Source: Paenibacillus harenae DSM 16969
GTDB lineage: Bacteria; Bacillota; Bacilli; Paenibacillales; Paenibacillaceae
NCBI RefSeq assembly: GCF_000422465.1
Contig: NZ_AULV01000017.1
Coordinates: forward strand, 62,001-126,000
Direction: 5' to 3'
DNA length: 64,000 nucleotides
Translations under genes and position numbers: made by a program
The notes under the pieces: model-generated
What the model was told of the DNA's origin: nothing
Seen by the model: the letters and a program-made list of their open reading frames with translations, nothing else
The model's database searches: none
In this document: positions 33,825 to 42,182 of the stretch, in pieces
Layout of the letters: every line of letters begins with the position of its first letter
How positions within the stretch are numbered: the stretch's first letter is position 1

Positions 33825-36029
33825 TCAGCCTTCGGCTTCCAGCCATTCCTTCATGTGCTGTGTCTCGATGCCGGCAAGCAATACGATGCCGATGCCGTGC
33901 GTATCGTTCAGATTCCAGCCCAGCTCATGCTTGTAATACGCATGGGAATAGGACCAGCTGGAGCCCTTGCATACGCCGTATAAATTGCCGTGCTTGTCGA
34001 TCGCGCGCCTACACAAGCCCTGCCAGCCGTCAAGCGCCGCCCGGGCGTAACGCTCCGGATGATCCAGCCAGCCGTGCCGGACGCCGAGCGCGAAGCCGTA
34101 CATGAACATCGAGGTGCAGGACGACTCCTCGTAGGACTCCGGGTCGGTCAGCACCTGATGCCATAAGCCATGCTTGCCCTGCAGCGCGCGGTAGCCTTCG
34201 GCCAGCTCCCGGTAGAAGGCCAGAATGTCCGGGTAGTTCGCATGCGTCCGCGGCAGCGCGCCAAGCAGCACGGCCAGCGAGAAAAACACCCACCCGTTGC
34301 CTCTGCCCCATGCCGTACGGGACGGCTTGCCGTTTCGAACGTCATAGACATGGGACATGATCCGTCTCTCGGGCATAAACAAATACTTCTTATAGAGCAG
34401 CAGCTGGCGGGCTGCTTCATCCAGGCAGGCGGAATCGCCCGAAAGCTCGGCGTACCGGCACAGGAACGGCACGCTCATATACATATCGTCGCACCACATC
34501 GTGTTATGCATGCTGACCGACACGCCGACCTTGCGGTATAGCGCGCCGTCCGCCATACGATCCTGCACGCGCATAATGTAATGGGCGATGTCGTCCGATA
34601 CCTCTCGCGCCCCCTTGATCGGCCGATGCCGGGCGGCGAGTACGGCCAGCGCGCCGAACGAGCCGCAATCGTCCAGACTGTCGATATCCGACAGCTGATT
34701 GTTCAATCCGGCCGCCCCGAAGCGCTTGCTGTCCCATAACGAATACGCATAGGCGGATGTCGCAAATTCAACATGACGCGCGACATAGTCAGCCAAGTCG
34801 CCGCGGTTCAGCAAGGCGCTTGTCTCCAGCAGTCCGGTCAGCGTCACGCCGAGCGGATAGTTCCAGCGGCCGAACAGCTCGTTCTCCAGAAACGGCCGCA
34901 CATTAGCGCCCGGCTGGCCGGTCGTCCAGAAAAACGACTGCCCGCCGCTGACCGCCACGGTGTCCATGGCCAAATAATCGGCCGGATTGACGGTAACGTC
35001 CGGAGCGAACGGACCTAAGTGCAGCCACTTGCCGTCATAACCGTTAACGGGCTGCGGAGAGACAAGCTCCGCCCCCGTCTCCGCCGGAAGCGTATGAAGC
35101 CGATAGCCCCACCCTTGCTCGCCGCATATGCTCTGCGAGATAAGGTCGCCGACGCCCGGCGCAGCATTCAGCACGAAAGAAAATTCGCCGGCTTCCCGCA
35201 CCGAACAGCGCTCCTCGCCCTTCCAGATAAACCGCACGGGCCCGTAGGCCGTGCCAGTTATCTCCACCCGTTGTCCCGAAACCGCGCGGTTAACGACCTT
35301 CGTCCATGCATACGAGGAAAACCCGATCTGCTTGCCGTACAGCATCGCAAGATTGCCCTCCGGACTCGCCGCGATCCGCGCGGGCAGCCATTCTGCTCCT
35401 GTTGAAGCCTCCGCCTGCAGCATTCCCGGAACAACGGCAAGCGGATTATCCAAAGGTTCCGTATAAATCCAGCCTTCCTCCCCATCCCGCTCCGCGGATG
35501 GCGTCAGGAAGTGGTAAGGCTTGTTCTTGCGGCTGCCTGTGCCGAACTCCGCGCCGCAGCCTCCTTGCCCGTTCTTGCCAAGCTCGAGCACGAAGTGATT
35601 CCACCCGTGCGTCAATGCGATCTTCAACCTCAGCGGCGGATGCTCCGGACCGCCGGGTTCCGGGACCAGCTCCTCCGGAGACGATCCAAACCGTTTCGCG
35701 CCGTTGTGATAGAGCCGAACCGGCCCGAAGCAGCGCAGCATGAACACAAAATCATGAGGCTGGTCGATCCAAAGCTTCGCCCAAGCATAAACGCGCTGCC
35801 CCTCTCGCATCGCCGGAAACATCCGGGCCGCCGGAAACTCGTACAAATGGTTCGGCAGTTTACGGATATCGCTGTCCCGCGTGATCCGGTACACCGGACC
35901 GTGCGGCGGGTTATCCCCGACATACCGCTGCGCCATGACCTCAATAACATGGGGAATCGCGCTGCCGTCAGACTGCGCCGCCATGCTTTCCATCGGATCG
36001 AAATACCCGCCCGGCTTCGCTCCCATCAT
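33825..36029 (-). CDS. GH105 domain protein with a long N-terminal beta-sandwich region
   Basis: 734 residues from ATG 36029, which overlaps the upstream oxidoreductase stop (ATGA) and follows GGAGGGGG. The C-terminal 370 residues are GH105/GH88-like: 'VSVSMHNTMWCDDMYMSVPF', 'RTAWGRGNGWVFFSLAVLLG', 'VCKGSSWSYSHAYYKHELGW'. The first 360 residues form beta-rich binding-type domains ('YAWAKLWIDQPHDFVFMLRC', 'GFSSYAWTKVVNRAVSGQRV'), twice the length of a plain GH105 enzyme. No signal peptide. Probably removes unsaturated uronate or a related end sugar from a decorated fragment. Confidence 0.82.
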   Translation of the reverse strand: MMGAKPGGYFDPMESMAAQSDGSAIPHVIEVMAQRYVGDNPPHGPVYRITRDSDIRKLPNHLYEFPAARMFPAMREGQRVYAWAKLWIDQPHDFVFMLRCFGPVRLYHNGAKRFGSSPEELVPEPGGPEHPPLRLKIALTHGWNHFVLELGKNGQGGCGAEFGTGSRKNKPYHFLTPSAERDGEEGWIYTEPLDNPLAVVPGMLQAEASTGAEWLPARIAASPEGNLAMLYGKQIGFSSYAWTKVVNRAVSGQRVEITGTAYGPVRFIWKGEERCSVREAGEFSFVLNAAPGVGDLISQSICGEQGWGYRLHTLPAETGAELVSPQPVNGYDGKWLHLGPFAPDVTVNPADYLAMDTVAVSGGQSFFWTTGQPGANVRPFLENELFGRWNYPLGVTLTGLLETSALLNRGDLADYVARHVEFATSAYAYSLWDSKRFGAAGLNNQLSDIDSLDDCGSFGALAVLAARHRPIKGAREVSDDIAHYIMRVQDRMADGALYRKVGVSVSMHNTMWCDDMYMSVPFLCRYAELSGDSACLDEAARQLLLYKKYLFMPERRIMSHVYDVRNGKPSRTAWGRGNGWVFFSLAVLLGALPRTHANYPDILAFYRELAEGYRALQGKHGLWHQVLTDPESYEESSCTSMFMYGFALGVRHGWLDHPERYARAALDGWQGLCRRAIDKHGNLYGVCKGSSWSYSHAYYKHELGWNLNDTHGIGIVLLAGIETQHMKEWLEAEG

Positions 36030-37363
36030 CTTCCCCCTCCTTCGCCGATCAAGCTCGCTTCCCGTCCCTTCGCACCGCCGCCGAGCATCTCCGCAATCGT
36101 TACCGGGCGATGCTCCTTCACGGAGCGCCACACCGCTTCGCCCGTTGCGACGGAATAAGCGCCGTCCTCTGCCCCCGATAAGATCCGGTAAGGCCGTCTC
36201 CGGTCCTCTCCCATGAACAAATCCTCAAGCAGCAGCGGATCGCCTCCGCCATGCCCGCCCTCCCTGTGCACGACGTGAATCGTCTCTTTCGAGCCGAACA
36301 GCGGGAAGTAGTCGATCGTCTGCACCGGAGTCGGGAAAGGCGTTCTGCCTGGCATATGGTATTCCATCGATTCCAGCCTGCCCTTCGTCCCGTTAATCGC
36401 CAAGCGGTAGCCCTCATACGGCAGTGAGAAATTGACCGAATAGCTGAGCAGCGCGCCTCTGTCGTACTTGACCGTCGCGGTATACGTATCCTCGATATCG
36501 ATCTTCGAATCGAAGATGCATTGGTCCGGACGGTAATCCGAGTACGGGAACGCCGCGGACTTTCCCGCGTCAAGCGAACCCAGATGATCGTCAGGCACGC
36601 GGATGTTCTTGCTGCGCGCGTTCCAGCGCGAGTAGTAGGCGCAATCTTCGGTATAATCGCATGTGCTGCAGAAGCGGCCGTCCTCCTTCTTCGGATTCGC
36701 CTCCCCTTCGGCGCCGTAATAATTCAGCGCGCCGTATGCGAATACCTCCACCGGCTTCTGGCCGATCCACCAATTGACCAGATCGAAGTGATGCGTGCTC
36801 TTATGGACCGACAATCCCCCCGACAGCTCGCGGACACGGTTCCATCGCTTGAAATAGCTGGAGCCGTGATACGTATCCAAATACCAGTTCAGGTCGATGG
36901 ACGTAATCCGACCGAGCTTGCCTTCAAGGACCATCTCCTTGATCTTCGAATGAATAGGGGCATACCGGTAATTAAACGTCACGGTCACGGAGCCTTTGCT
37001 TGCTTTCTCCGCTTCCAGGACGCGGCGGCTGTCCTCGCCCGTCGTCACCATCGGCTTCTCCGTAATGACATCAAGATCGCGGTTAAGCGCTGCAATCACG
37101 TACCGCGCATGCGTATCGTCCCGGCCTGCAGCGATGATCACGTCCGGCTTCGTCTCGTCCACCATCCGGTCGAACTCGCCTTCGGCATAGGTTCTTATGC
37201 CGGCTTGCTCCGGATACCTCTCCCTGAATAAGCCGAAGCGGGCGGGGTCGGGATCGAGCAAACCGACAAGCTCGCAGCTTCCGGCGAAGGTAGTCAGAAT
37301 CGGCCCCGCGAACATGCCGAGCGCCCGGCCGCTCACCCCGCATATGGCATATCTTTTTTTCAT
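36026..37363 (-). CDS. Gfo/Idh/MocA family oxidoreductase
   Basis: 445 residues. 'KKRYAICGVSGRALGMFAGP' is the Rossmann start, 'DLDVITEKPMVTTGEDSRRV' has the EKP motif (near 100), and 'GGLSVHKSTHHFDLVNWWIG' carries the H-x-x-D-L-x-x-W active-site-type segment. NAD(P)-dependent oxidation or reduction of a sugar or sugar acid. It is longer than the usual 350 residues owing to a C-terminal insert. A Cys set ('FCSTCDYTEDCAYYS') suggests a bound metal. Coupled to the GH105 gene by a 4-base overlap. Confidence 0.9.
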   Translation of the reverse strand: MKKRYAICGVSGRALGMFAGPILTTFAGSCELVGLLDPDPARFGLFRERYPEQAGIRTYAEGEFDRMVDETKPDVIIAAGRDDTHARYVIAALNRDLDVITEKPMVTTGEDSRRVLEAEKASKGSVTVTFNYRYAPIHSKIKEMVLEGKLGRITSIDLNWYLDTYHGSSYFKRWNRVRELSGGLSVHKSTHHFDLVNWWIGQKPVEVFAYGALNYYGAEGEANPKKEDGRFCSTCDYTEDCAYYSRWNARSKNIRVPDDHLGSLDAGKSAAFPYSDYRPDQCIFDSKIDIEDTYTATVKYDRGALLSYSVNFSLPYEGYRLAINGTKGRLESMEYHMPGRTPFPTPVQTIDYFPLFGSKETIHVVHREGGHGGGDPLLLEDLFMGEDRRRPYRILSGAEDGAYSVATGEAVWRSVKEHRPVTIAEMLGGGAKGREASLIGEGGGR

Positions 37364-37427
37364 ATCGTATAACCATCCTTTCCGCGCTGGGCCGGCATAT
37401 CCCGGCAGCCGCCTCTAACGGCCCTAG

Positions 37428-37467
37428 CAGCGGCAGGGCCGGCAAGTGACTGCCGGCCCTGCCGCTG
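37428..37467. terminator. Perfect 17-bp hairpin after the sugar-binding lipoprotein gene
   Basis: CAGCGGCAGGGCCGGCA and its exact complement are separated by six bases. No T-run follows on the minus strand, so it is more likely an mRNA-stabilising or attenuating hairpin that lets the binding protein be made in excess over the downstream enzymes. Confidence 0.6.
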
Positions 37468-37472
37468 ACCGC

Positions 37473-39017
37473 TTATTTTTTGACGTTCGAGTACCATTCC
37501 TGCACGCGTTCGGTCACCTTGTCGCCGCCGGCTTTGTACCACCGGTCCACGAACTCGTCGAACTTCTCGATCGGCCACTCTCCGATCACGATTTTGGTTA
37601 AATACTCCTGGAAGAGCTTGTGCGATTGAATATCCGGGAAGCCCTCATAGACCGTATTCGGCAGGCCGTCGCCGGCAATGCGGCGCGCATCGGCCGTGCT
37701 TACGGCGAAAATATCGCTGACCATCTTCTGCATGTTCTCCGGAATCGTTTCTTTAATCCGGATGTCCATGTCTTCCTTGGTCGTCAGATTGCGCATGCCA
37801 AGCGCGATCGGCCTGCTGTCCTCCGGCGGAAGGAGCACCTTCTTGCCGTCAACGACTTCATGCTGCTGACCCTCCAGGCCGAAGCGGATAAATTCATCGT
37901 TGCTCTTATCGTAGAAGAAGTCGAGCAGCTTTAACGATGCGGCTGCCTTATCCTCGGCGGCGGCCGGAATAATCCATTCCGGTTCGCCCATGCTTTTCTG
38001 CGTAACGTAACCTTCAAAGCCTTCCGCCTTGGGCATCGGCATGCCCACTACATATGCATCCGGCGCTCCCTCCAGCATCGCGGTATAGCGGTCGCGGAGG
38101 TTGGCGGGCAAATGATACCAGCTCCCGACCAGGTTATTGTTGATTTTGGCCGTCCAGACGTCGCCTTTGTTCAGGAAGGTTTCATTATCCAGCAGCTTCT
38201 CTTCATATAGCTCACGGATAAAAGCAACCGAGGCCTTCATATTTTTCGAAACGCCGGCGTATTGGATCTCTCCCTCATAGATGTCCCACTCCGGAACGCC
38301 TTCCCACATCGCGACGCCGTAAATGCCGAACAGGTGATCCATCCACTTGCCGAACTCGCGCCCGGACGTCGGAAGCTCATCCGGCTTGCCGTTGCCGTTC
38401 GGGTCCTTGTCGCGGAATGCGCGAAGGACTTCCTTATACTCCTCGACCGTCGCCGGCATCTGAAGACCGACCTTGTCCAGCCAATCCTGGCGGATCATCG
38501 GCGCCCGCTCGGGAACGAGGTATACTTTCGGCACATAATAGATATGGCCGTCCGGCGAAGCCGAGCGAACGATGTCCCATGCCTCCTCGGGGATGTTCTT
38601 CCAGACGTTAGGCGCATACTTCGGCAGCCATTCATCCAGCGCCAAAGCCCCGCCCTGCTTGATCAGCGTCTGCTCGACGCCCCCGATCGGGCGGAGAATG
38701 TCCGGCAGGTCGTCGGAGGCGATCATCAGATTCAAATACTCGGTCGGTTCCGAGCCCGGCGGCGTCGTCATCATTTCATAGATAACGCCCGTCTTCTCTT
38801 CCACATATTTGACGTGATCGTTGCTGCTGTCCGGAATCGTTCCGACGCCCATATGGCTTTTGAAAACCCGGACCGTTACGGATTTGGCGTCCTCTCCGCT
38901 ATCCCCGGGAGCCTCCGGGGTCTTGCCGCCGTTAGAGCAGCCCGCAATAAGGGCGGCCGCCAGCAGCGACGCCAGAACGGAGAGCCTTGCCGATTTGCCA
39001 AACCATTGCTTCATCAT
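37473..39017 (-). CDS. Extracellular sugar-binding lipoprotein (LplA-like)
   Basis: 514 residues. Basic start, hydrophobic helix and lipobox LIAGC at about residue 27, then 'SNGGKTPEAPGDSGEDAKSV' as a flexible linker. The body is a large solute-binding protein of the type that goes with LplB/LplC permeases ('YEMMTTPPGSEPTEYLNLMI', 'PASLKLLDFFYDKSNDEFIR'-like domains). It captures oligosaccharides outside the membrane and hands them to the two permeases encoded just upstream. Strong hairpin 37428-37467 follows. Confidence 0.9.
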   Translation of the reverse strand: MMKQWFGKSARLSVLASLLAAALIAGCSNGGKTPEAPGDSGEDAKSVTVRVFKSHMGVGTIPDSSNDHVKYVEEKTGVIYEMMTTPPGSEPTEYLNLMIASDDLPDILRPIGGVEQTLIKQGGALALDEWLPKYAPNVWKNIPEEAWDIVRSASPDGHIYYVPKVYLVPERAPMIRQDWLDKVGLQMPATVEEYKEVLRAFRDKDPNGNGKPDELPTSGREFGKWMDHLFGIYGVAMWEGVPEWDIYEGEIQYAGVSKNMKASVAFIRELYEEKLLDNETFLNKGDVWTAKINNNLVGSWYHLPANLRDRYTAMLEGAPDAYVVGMPMPKAEGFEGYVTQKSMGEPEWIIPAAAEDKAAASLKLLDFFYDKSNDEFIRFGLEGQQHEVVDGKKVLLPPEDSRPIALGMRNLTTKEDMDIRIKETIPENMQKMVSDIFAVSTADARRIAGDGLPNTVYEGFPDIQSHKLFQEYLTKIVIGEWPIEKFDEFVDRWYKAGGDKVTERVQEWYSNVKK

Positions 39018-39114
39018 GCGTGTATCCTCCCTTTTTTTTTATTATACAAAAGCCTATATAGGAAGCCGGAGTATCGGCTCTATATCGATGATGGCTGGTG
39101 CTCCGTAAGGTTCT

Positions 39115-39984
39115 TTATTCCTTTAATGAACCGAGCATGGAGCCTTTGACGAAATATTTTTGCAAGTAAGGATAGACCAGAATGATCGGAATCGTCGCAA
39201 AAAGAATGGTGGCCGCTTTCAACGTTGTGGTGTTGAAATCGTAATCGCCAAGAATCAAATTGACTGCGGCCAGCTCCTCCGGCGAGGTTAAATACGCGCG
39301 AAGCTTCATTTGCAGCGGCCATTTCTCCGGGTCGCGGATGAACAGCACCGCCCGCGAGAACGTATTCCAGTAGCCTACCGCATAGAACAAACTGACCGTC
39401 GCCATGACCGGCTTTGACAAAGGCAGATAAATCCGGAACAAAATGCCGGCGTCGCTGCACCCGTCGATCCGGGCCGAATCGTCAAGCTCCTTCGGTATGC
39501 CCATAAAAAACGTGCGAATGATGATCATATTGAAGGTGCCGATAACGCCCGGCAAAATGAGCGCCCACAAAGAATTCATCAGCCCCAGCTCGCGCACCGT
39601 CAAGAAGAACGGAATCATCGGCGCATTGAAGATCATCGTAATGATAATTCCCAGCATGATTGGCTTCCGAAAGAGAAAATCCTTATGCGATAACGGATAA
39701 GCCGTCAGCACCGAGAACAGCATGCTGATCAGCGTTCCGGCTATCGTGATGTACACGGTAATGCCAAAGGACAGCCACAAGCCTTCGTTTTGCAAAACAT
39801 GAGCCCAGGATGCCGTCGTAAACTCGACCGGCAGCAGGAATACCTCCTTCGAATCGGCCGCGATCGGCGAGCTGAAGGATACGGCAAGCAGCTGGAGGAG
39901 AGGCATCAGCATCGTTGCGGCCGCCGCGATCAGAAACAAATAGTTGAACAACTGGAACAGCTTACCGCCATACGTTTGCTTCAT
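39115..39984 (-). CDS. Carbohydrate ABC transporter permease (LplC-like)
   Basis: 289 residues from ATG 39984, which shares one base with the upstream permease stop (TGATG). Six transmembrane segments are expected; 'FLIAAAATMLMPLLQLLAVS', 'ILPGVIGTFNMIIIRTFFMG' and 'PKELDDSARIDGCSDAGILF' are seen. The last is the EAA-type loop that docks the ATPase. No ATPase gene is near, so a shared multi-sugar ATPase (MsmX type) is expected. Confidence 0.92.
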   Translation of the reverse strand: MKQTYGGKLFQLFNYLFLIAAAATMLMPLLQLLAVSFSSPIAADSKEVFLLPVEFTTASWAHVLQNEGLWLSFGITVYITIAGTLISMLFSVLTAYPLSHKDFLFRKPIMLGIIITMIFNAPMIPFFLTVRELGLMNSLWALILPGVIGTFNMIIIRTFFMGIPKELDDSARIDGCSDAGILFRIYLPLSKPVMATVSLFYAVGYWNTFSRAVLFIRDPEKWPLQMKLRAYLTSPEELAAVNLILGDYDFNTTTLKAATILFATIPIILVYPYLQKYFVKGSMLGSLKE

Positions 39985-40952
39985 CACCACAACCCCTGTT
40001 CTGTTCGCCGGGCCATCCGGTTGAATATCCACAGCAGCGCGAAGCCGATGACCGACTGGAACAGCCCGATCGCCGTCGTTACGCTGTACTGTCCTTGCAG
40101 CACCCCTGCGCGGTACACGTAGGTTTCGATAATATCCCCGACCGAATAAGTCATCGGCGTGAGCAGGTTATAAATCTGGTCGAAACCAAGCTCCAGGAAA
40201 TTGCCGATATTGAGCAGGAATAAGACGAGAATGGTCGGGAACATCGTCGGAAGCGTAATATGAAGCGTCTGCTTCCATCGGTTCGCTCCGTCCATGACGG
40301 CCGCTTCATACAGATTCGGATTAATGCCGGCAATCGCGGCCAAATAAATGATCGTGCCCCACCCGACATCCTTCCAAATCGCGGATATGACGACGATGGA
40401 CCGGAAATAGCGCTGCTCCTGCATGAACAGGATCGTCTCCAGCCCTAACCATCCGCGCACCATATTGATGACGCCCTGGCTCGACAGCAGCTCGAACACA
40501 ATGCCTCCGACGACGACCCACGATAGAAAGTGCGGAAGATAGAATAAGCTCTGCACGATCCGCTTGGCCAGCATCAGCCTGACTTCATTGAATAGAAGCG
40601 CCAGAATGATCGGCGCAGGAAATCCGAATACCAGTTGATATAAGGCGATGGTCGCCGTATTCCTTAACACCGTGTAGAAATCCTGATACGAGAAAATATA
40701 CAGGAAATTTTTCAGCCCTACCCAGTCGCTTCCCTGCATGCCCTTGAAGATCTGATAGTCCTGAAACGCGATCACGCTTCCCGCCAGCGGCAAATATTTA
40801 AAGACAAGATAGTAGACGATGCCTGGCAGGATCATTACATACAGCATCCAATGCTTACGCATATTCGCGAGAAACCGATTCTCCTTCGACTTGGGCTTCA
40901 ACGCGGATGCATAGGCGGAATTCGGCTCCAATCGGTTATCCCGTTCTGCCAT
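39984..40952 (-). CDS. Carbohydrate ABC transporter permease (LplB-like)
   Basis: 322 residues from ATG 40952, after GAAGGAGG; a reading to 41039 has no ribosome site. 'MLYVMILPGIVYYLVFKYLP', 'FGFPAPIILALLFNEVRLML' and the EAA loop 'NPNLYEAAVMDGANRWKQTL' identify the partner permease of the LplB type. It is the first gene of the minus-strand pectin locus, so the promoter should lie in 40953-41041, where no clear sigma-A pair is seen. Confidence 0.92.
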   Translation of the reverse strand: MAERDNRLEPNSAYASALKPKSKENRFLANMRKHWMLYVMILPGIVYYLVFKYLPLAGSVIAFQDYQIFKGMQGSDWVGLKNFLYIFSYQDFYTVLRNTATIALYQLVFGFPAPIILALLFNEVRLMLAKRIVQSLFYLPHFLSWVVVGGIVFELLSSQGVINMVRGWLGLETILFMQEQRYFRSIVVISAIWKDVGWGTIIYLAAIAGINPNLYEAAVMDGANRWKQTLHITLPTMFPTILVLFLLNIGNFLELGFDQIYNLLTPMTYSVGDIIETYVYRAGVLQGQYSVTTAIGLFQSVIGFALLWIFNRMARRTEQGLW

Positions 40953-41041
40953 CGCCACGAACCTCCTTCGCTTCATGTACCGCCATCTTACCCGCTCCGG
41001 CGTCATGATTACAATTGTGCAATCCTCCACGGCATGCACAA

Positions 41042-41078
41042 ATACGCGATCCCGTCCTTTATGGACGAATCGCGTATC
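41042..41078 (-). terminator. Terminator after the metallophosphatase gene
   Basis: ATACGCGAT and ATCGCGTAT pair, with GTCC/GGAC nested inside. On the minus strand TTTGTG follows. It separates the phosphatase from the transporter operon. Confidence 0.6.
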
Positions 41079-41152
41079 GGCTAGGCTTTATGCGGATAGA
41101 CGAGCTCTACTTGTTCTGGCTTATCGGTTGGTGCGCTGGAGGATCGGTTTAT

Positions 41153-41806
41153 TTACAAGCTTCCGTCGCGTTCAGAAGCTACCGCAGGACGGGAGTAGCT
41201 GATCCCATTGTGCAGATCGAGGAGCGTCAGCCGATGCCCGTGCTTAGCCCCCGTGTCGATCCCGATTCGTCCATTGCCGCGCCAAATATGCCCGGGTCTC
41301 GCGCCCAGCTTAAAGGTTGGCGTGTGTCCGAATACGATCGTAAGGCCGATGTTGATCGGAGCCTTCAGGAAGCCCTCCCGAATTTCAGTCAAATCCCGGC
41401 GCGTCTGCCTTCTAAGCGGCTTTCCCGGCCTAATCCCGGCGTGGACGAACAAATATCCGTCCTCTTTGATGTAAAGAGGAAGACGCGAGATCCAATCGGC
41501 GGATCTTGCCAGCGCCAGGTTCCGTACTTTTAATCTGGCAAGCCTTGCTTTAAACAAAAACTCATGGTTGCCTGGCAGCGCTCTTGCGCCTTGCTCGACA
41601 AGCTTGCGCACCAATTCAAGCGTTCCGTAGGTTTTCGGATTCGAAACCACGATATAATCGCCCAGCATAAGAAGCCGATCCCGCTTCGGCTCATACTCGG
41701 CATCCTGCAGCAGCTGCTGCAGCAGCTTGCCATAACCATGAATATCGGATATGACAAGCAAGCGGGATCGGCCCGATACCTTTCGTTCATTAACGGCCAT
41801 AACCAT
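41153..41806 (-). CDS. Metallophosphoesterase (serine/threonine phosphatase-like)
   Basis: 217 residues from ATG 41806, six bases after AAAGG. Metal-site motifs in order: 'LLVISDIHGYGKLLQQLLQD' (DxHG), 'RLLMLGDYIVV' (GD), 'ARALPGNHEFLF' (GNHE), 'YLFVHAGIRPGKP' and 'TIVFGHTPT' (GHTP), 'RIGIDTGA'. GDY followed by IVV instead of the usual GDYVDRG is a small departure. Acts on phosphoproteins or dinucleoside polyphosphates. Cytoplasmic, single gene, unrelated to the sugar locus. Confidence 0.9.
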   Translation of the reverse strand: MVMAVNERKVSGRSRLLVISDIHGYGKLLQQLLQDAEYEPKRDRLLMLGDYIVVSNPKTYGTLELVRKLVEQGARALPGNHEFLFKARLARLKVRNLALARSADWISRLPLYIKEDGYLFVHAGIRPGKPLRRQTRRDLTEIREGFLKAPINIGLTIVFGHTPTFKLGARPGHIWRGNGRIGIDTGAKHGHRLTLLDLHNGISYSRPAVASERDGSL

Positions 41807-42018
41807 CGTCTGCCTTTCTATGGTCCAAAGGAAATAAAGATGCAGGTGGGTGAATATGCGGCCGGGTCCCCTGCGCATTCGACACTGCTTGAAGCATGCA
41901 CCATTTCTGTCCGCGGCCGGTTCGGTTCGCCGCTATGTTTTATAGTATACGCATGGCTTTCCCGGAGTGCCGCTGTCATCCAATTCATCGGTTTAGATAA
42001 CATCGGGCATACGAAAGA

Positions 42019-42048
42019 AACCTCTTCGCTAACCATGGGAGGTTTTTT
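42019..42048 (+). terminator. Terminator-like hairpin
   Basis: AACCTC and GAGGTT pair around a 14-base loop, followed by TTTTT on the plus strand. No plus-strand gene is seen directly before it. Confidence 0.45.
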
Positions 42049-42101
42049 AGCTATGCCCTTTTTCATTTTGTTAGCTATCCAAATGAATGGGAGGTTTTAT
42101 T

Positions 42102-42167
42102 TTGTCTATCCATAAAATCGACAAGAGCGCTGCTCTTTTCCGCCAGTATGCCGATCTATTCGAATGT
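42102..42167 (+). pseudogene. 5' remnant of an rRNA-methyltransferase-like gene
   Basis: GGGAGG precedes TTG 42102, which reads LSIHKIDKSAALFRQYADLF then ECP. This is the usual start of RlmA-type 23S rRNA guanine methyltransferases, where a Cys cluster (CPIC) follows. Here the match stops right after ECP, at the 3' end of the DUF4157 gene, so that gene probably arrived by an event that cut the methyltransferase. Confidence 0.5.
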
Positions 42168-42182
42168 CCAAGTCCCCCATTC

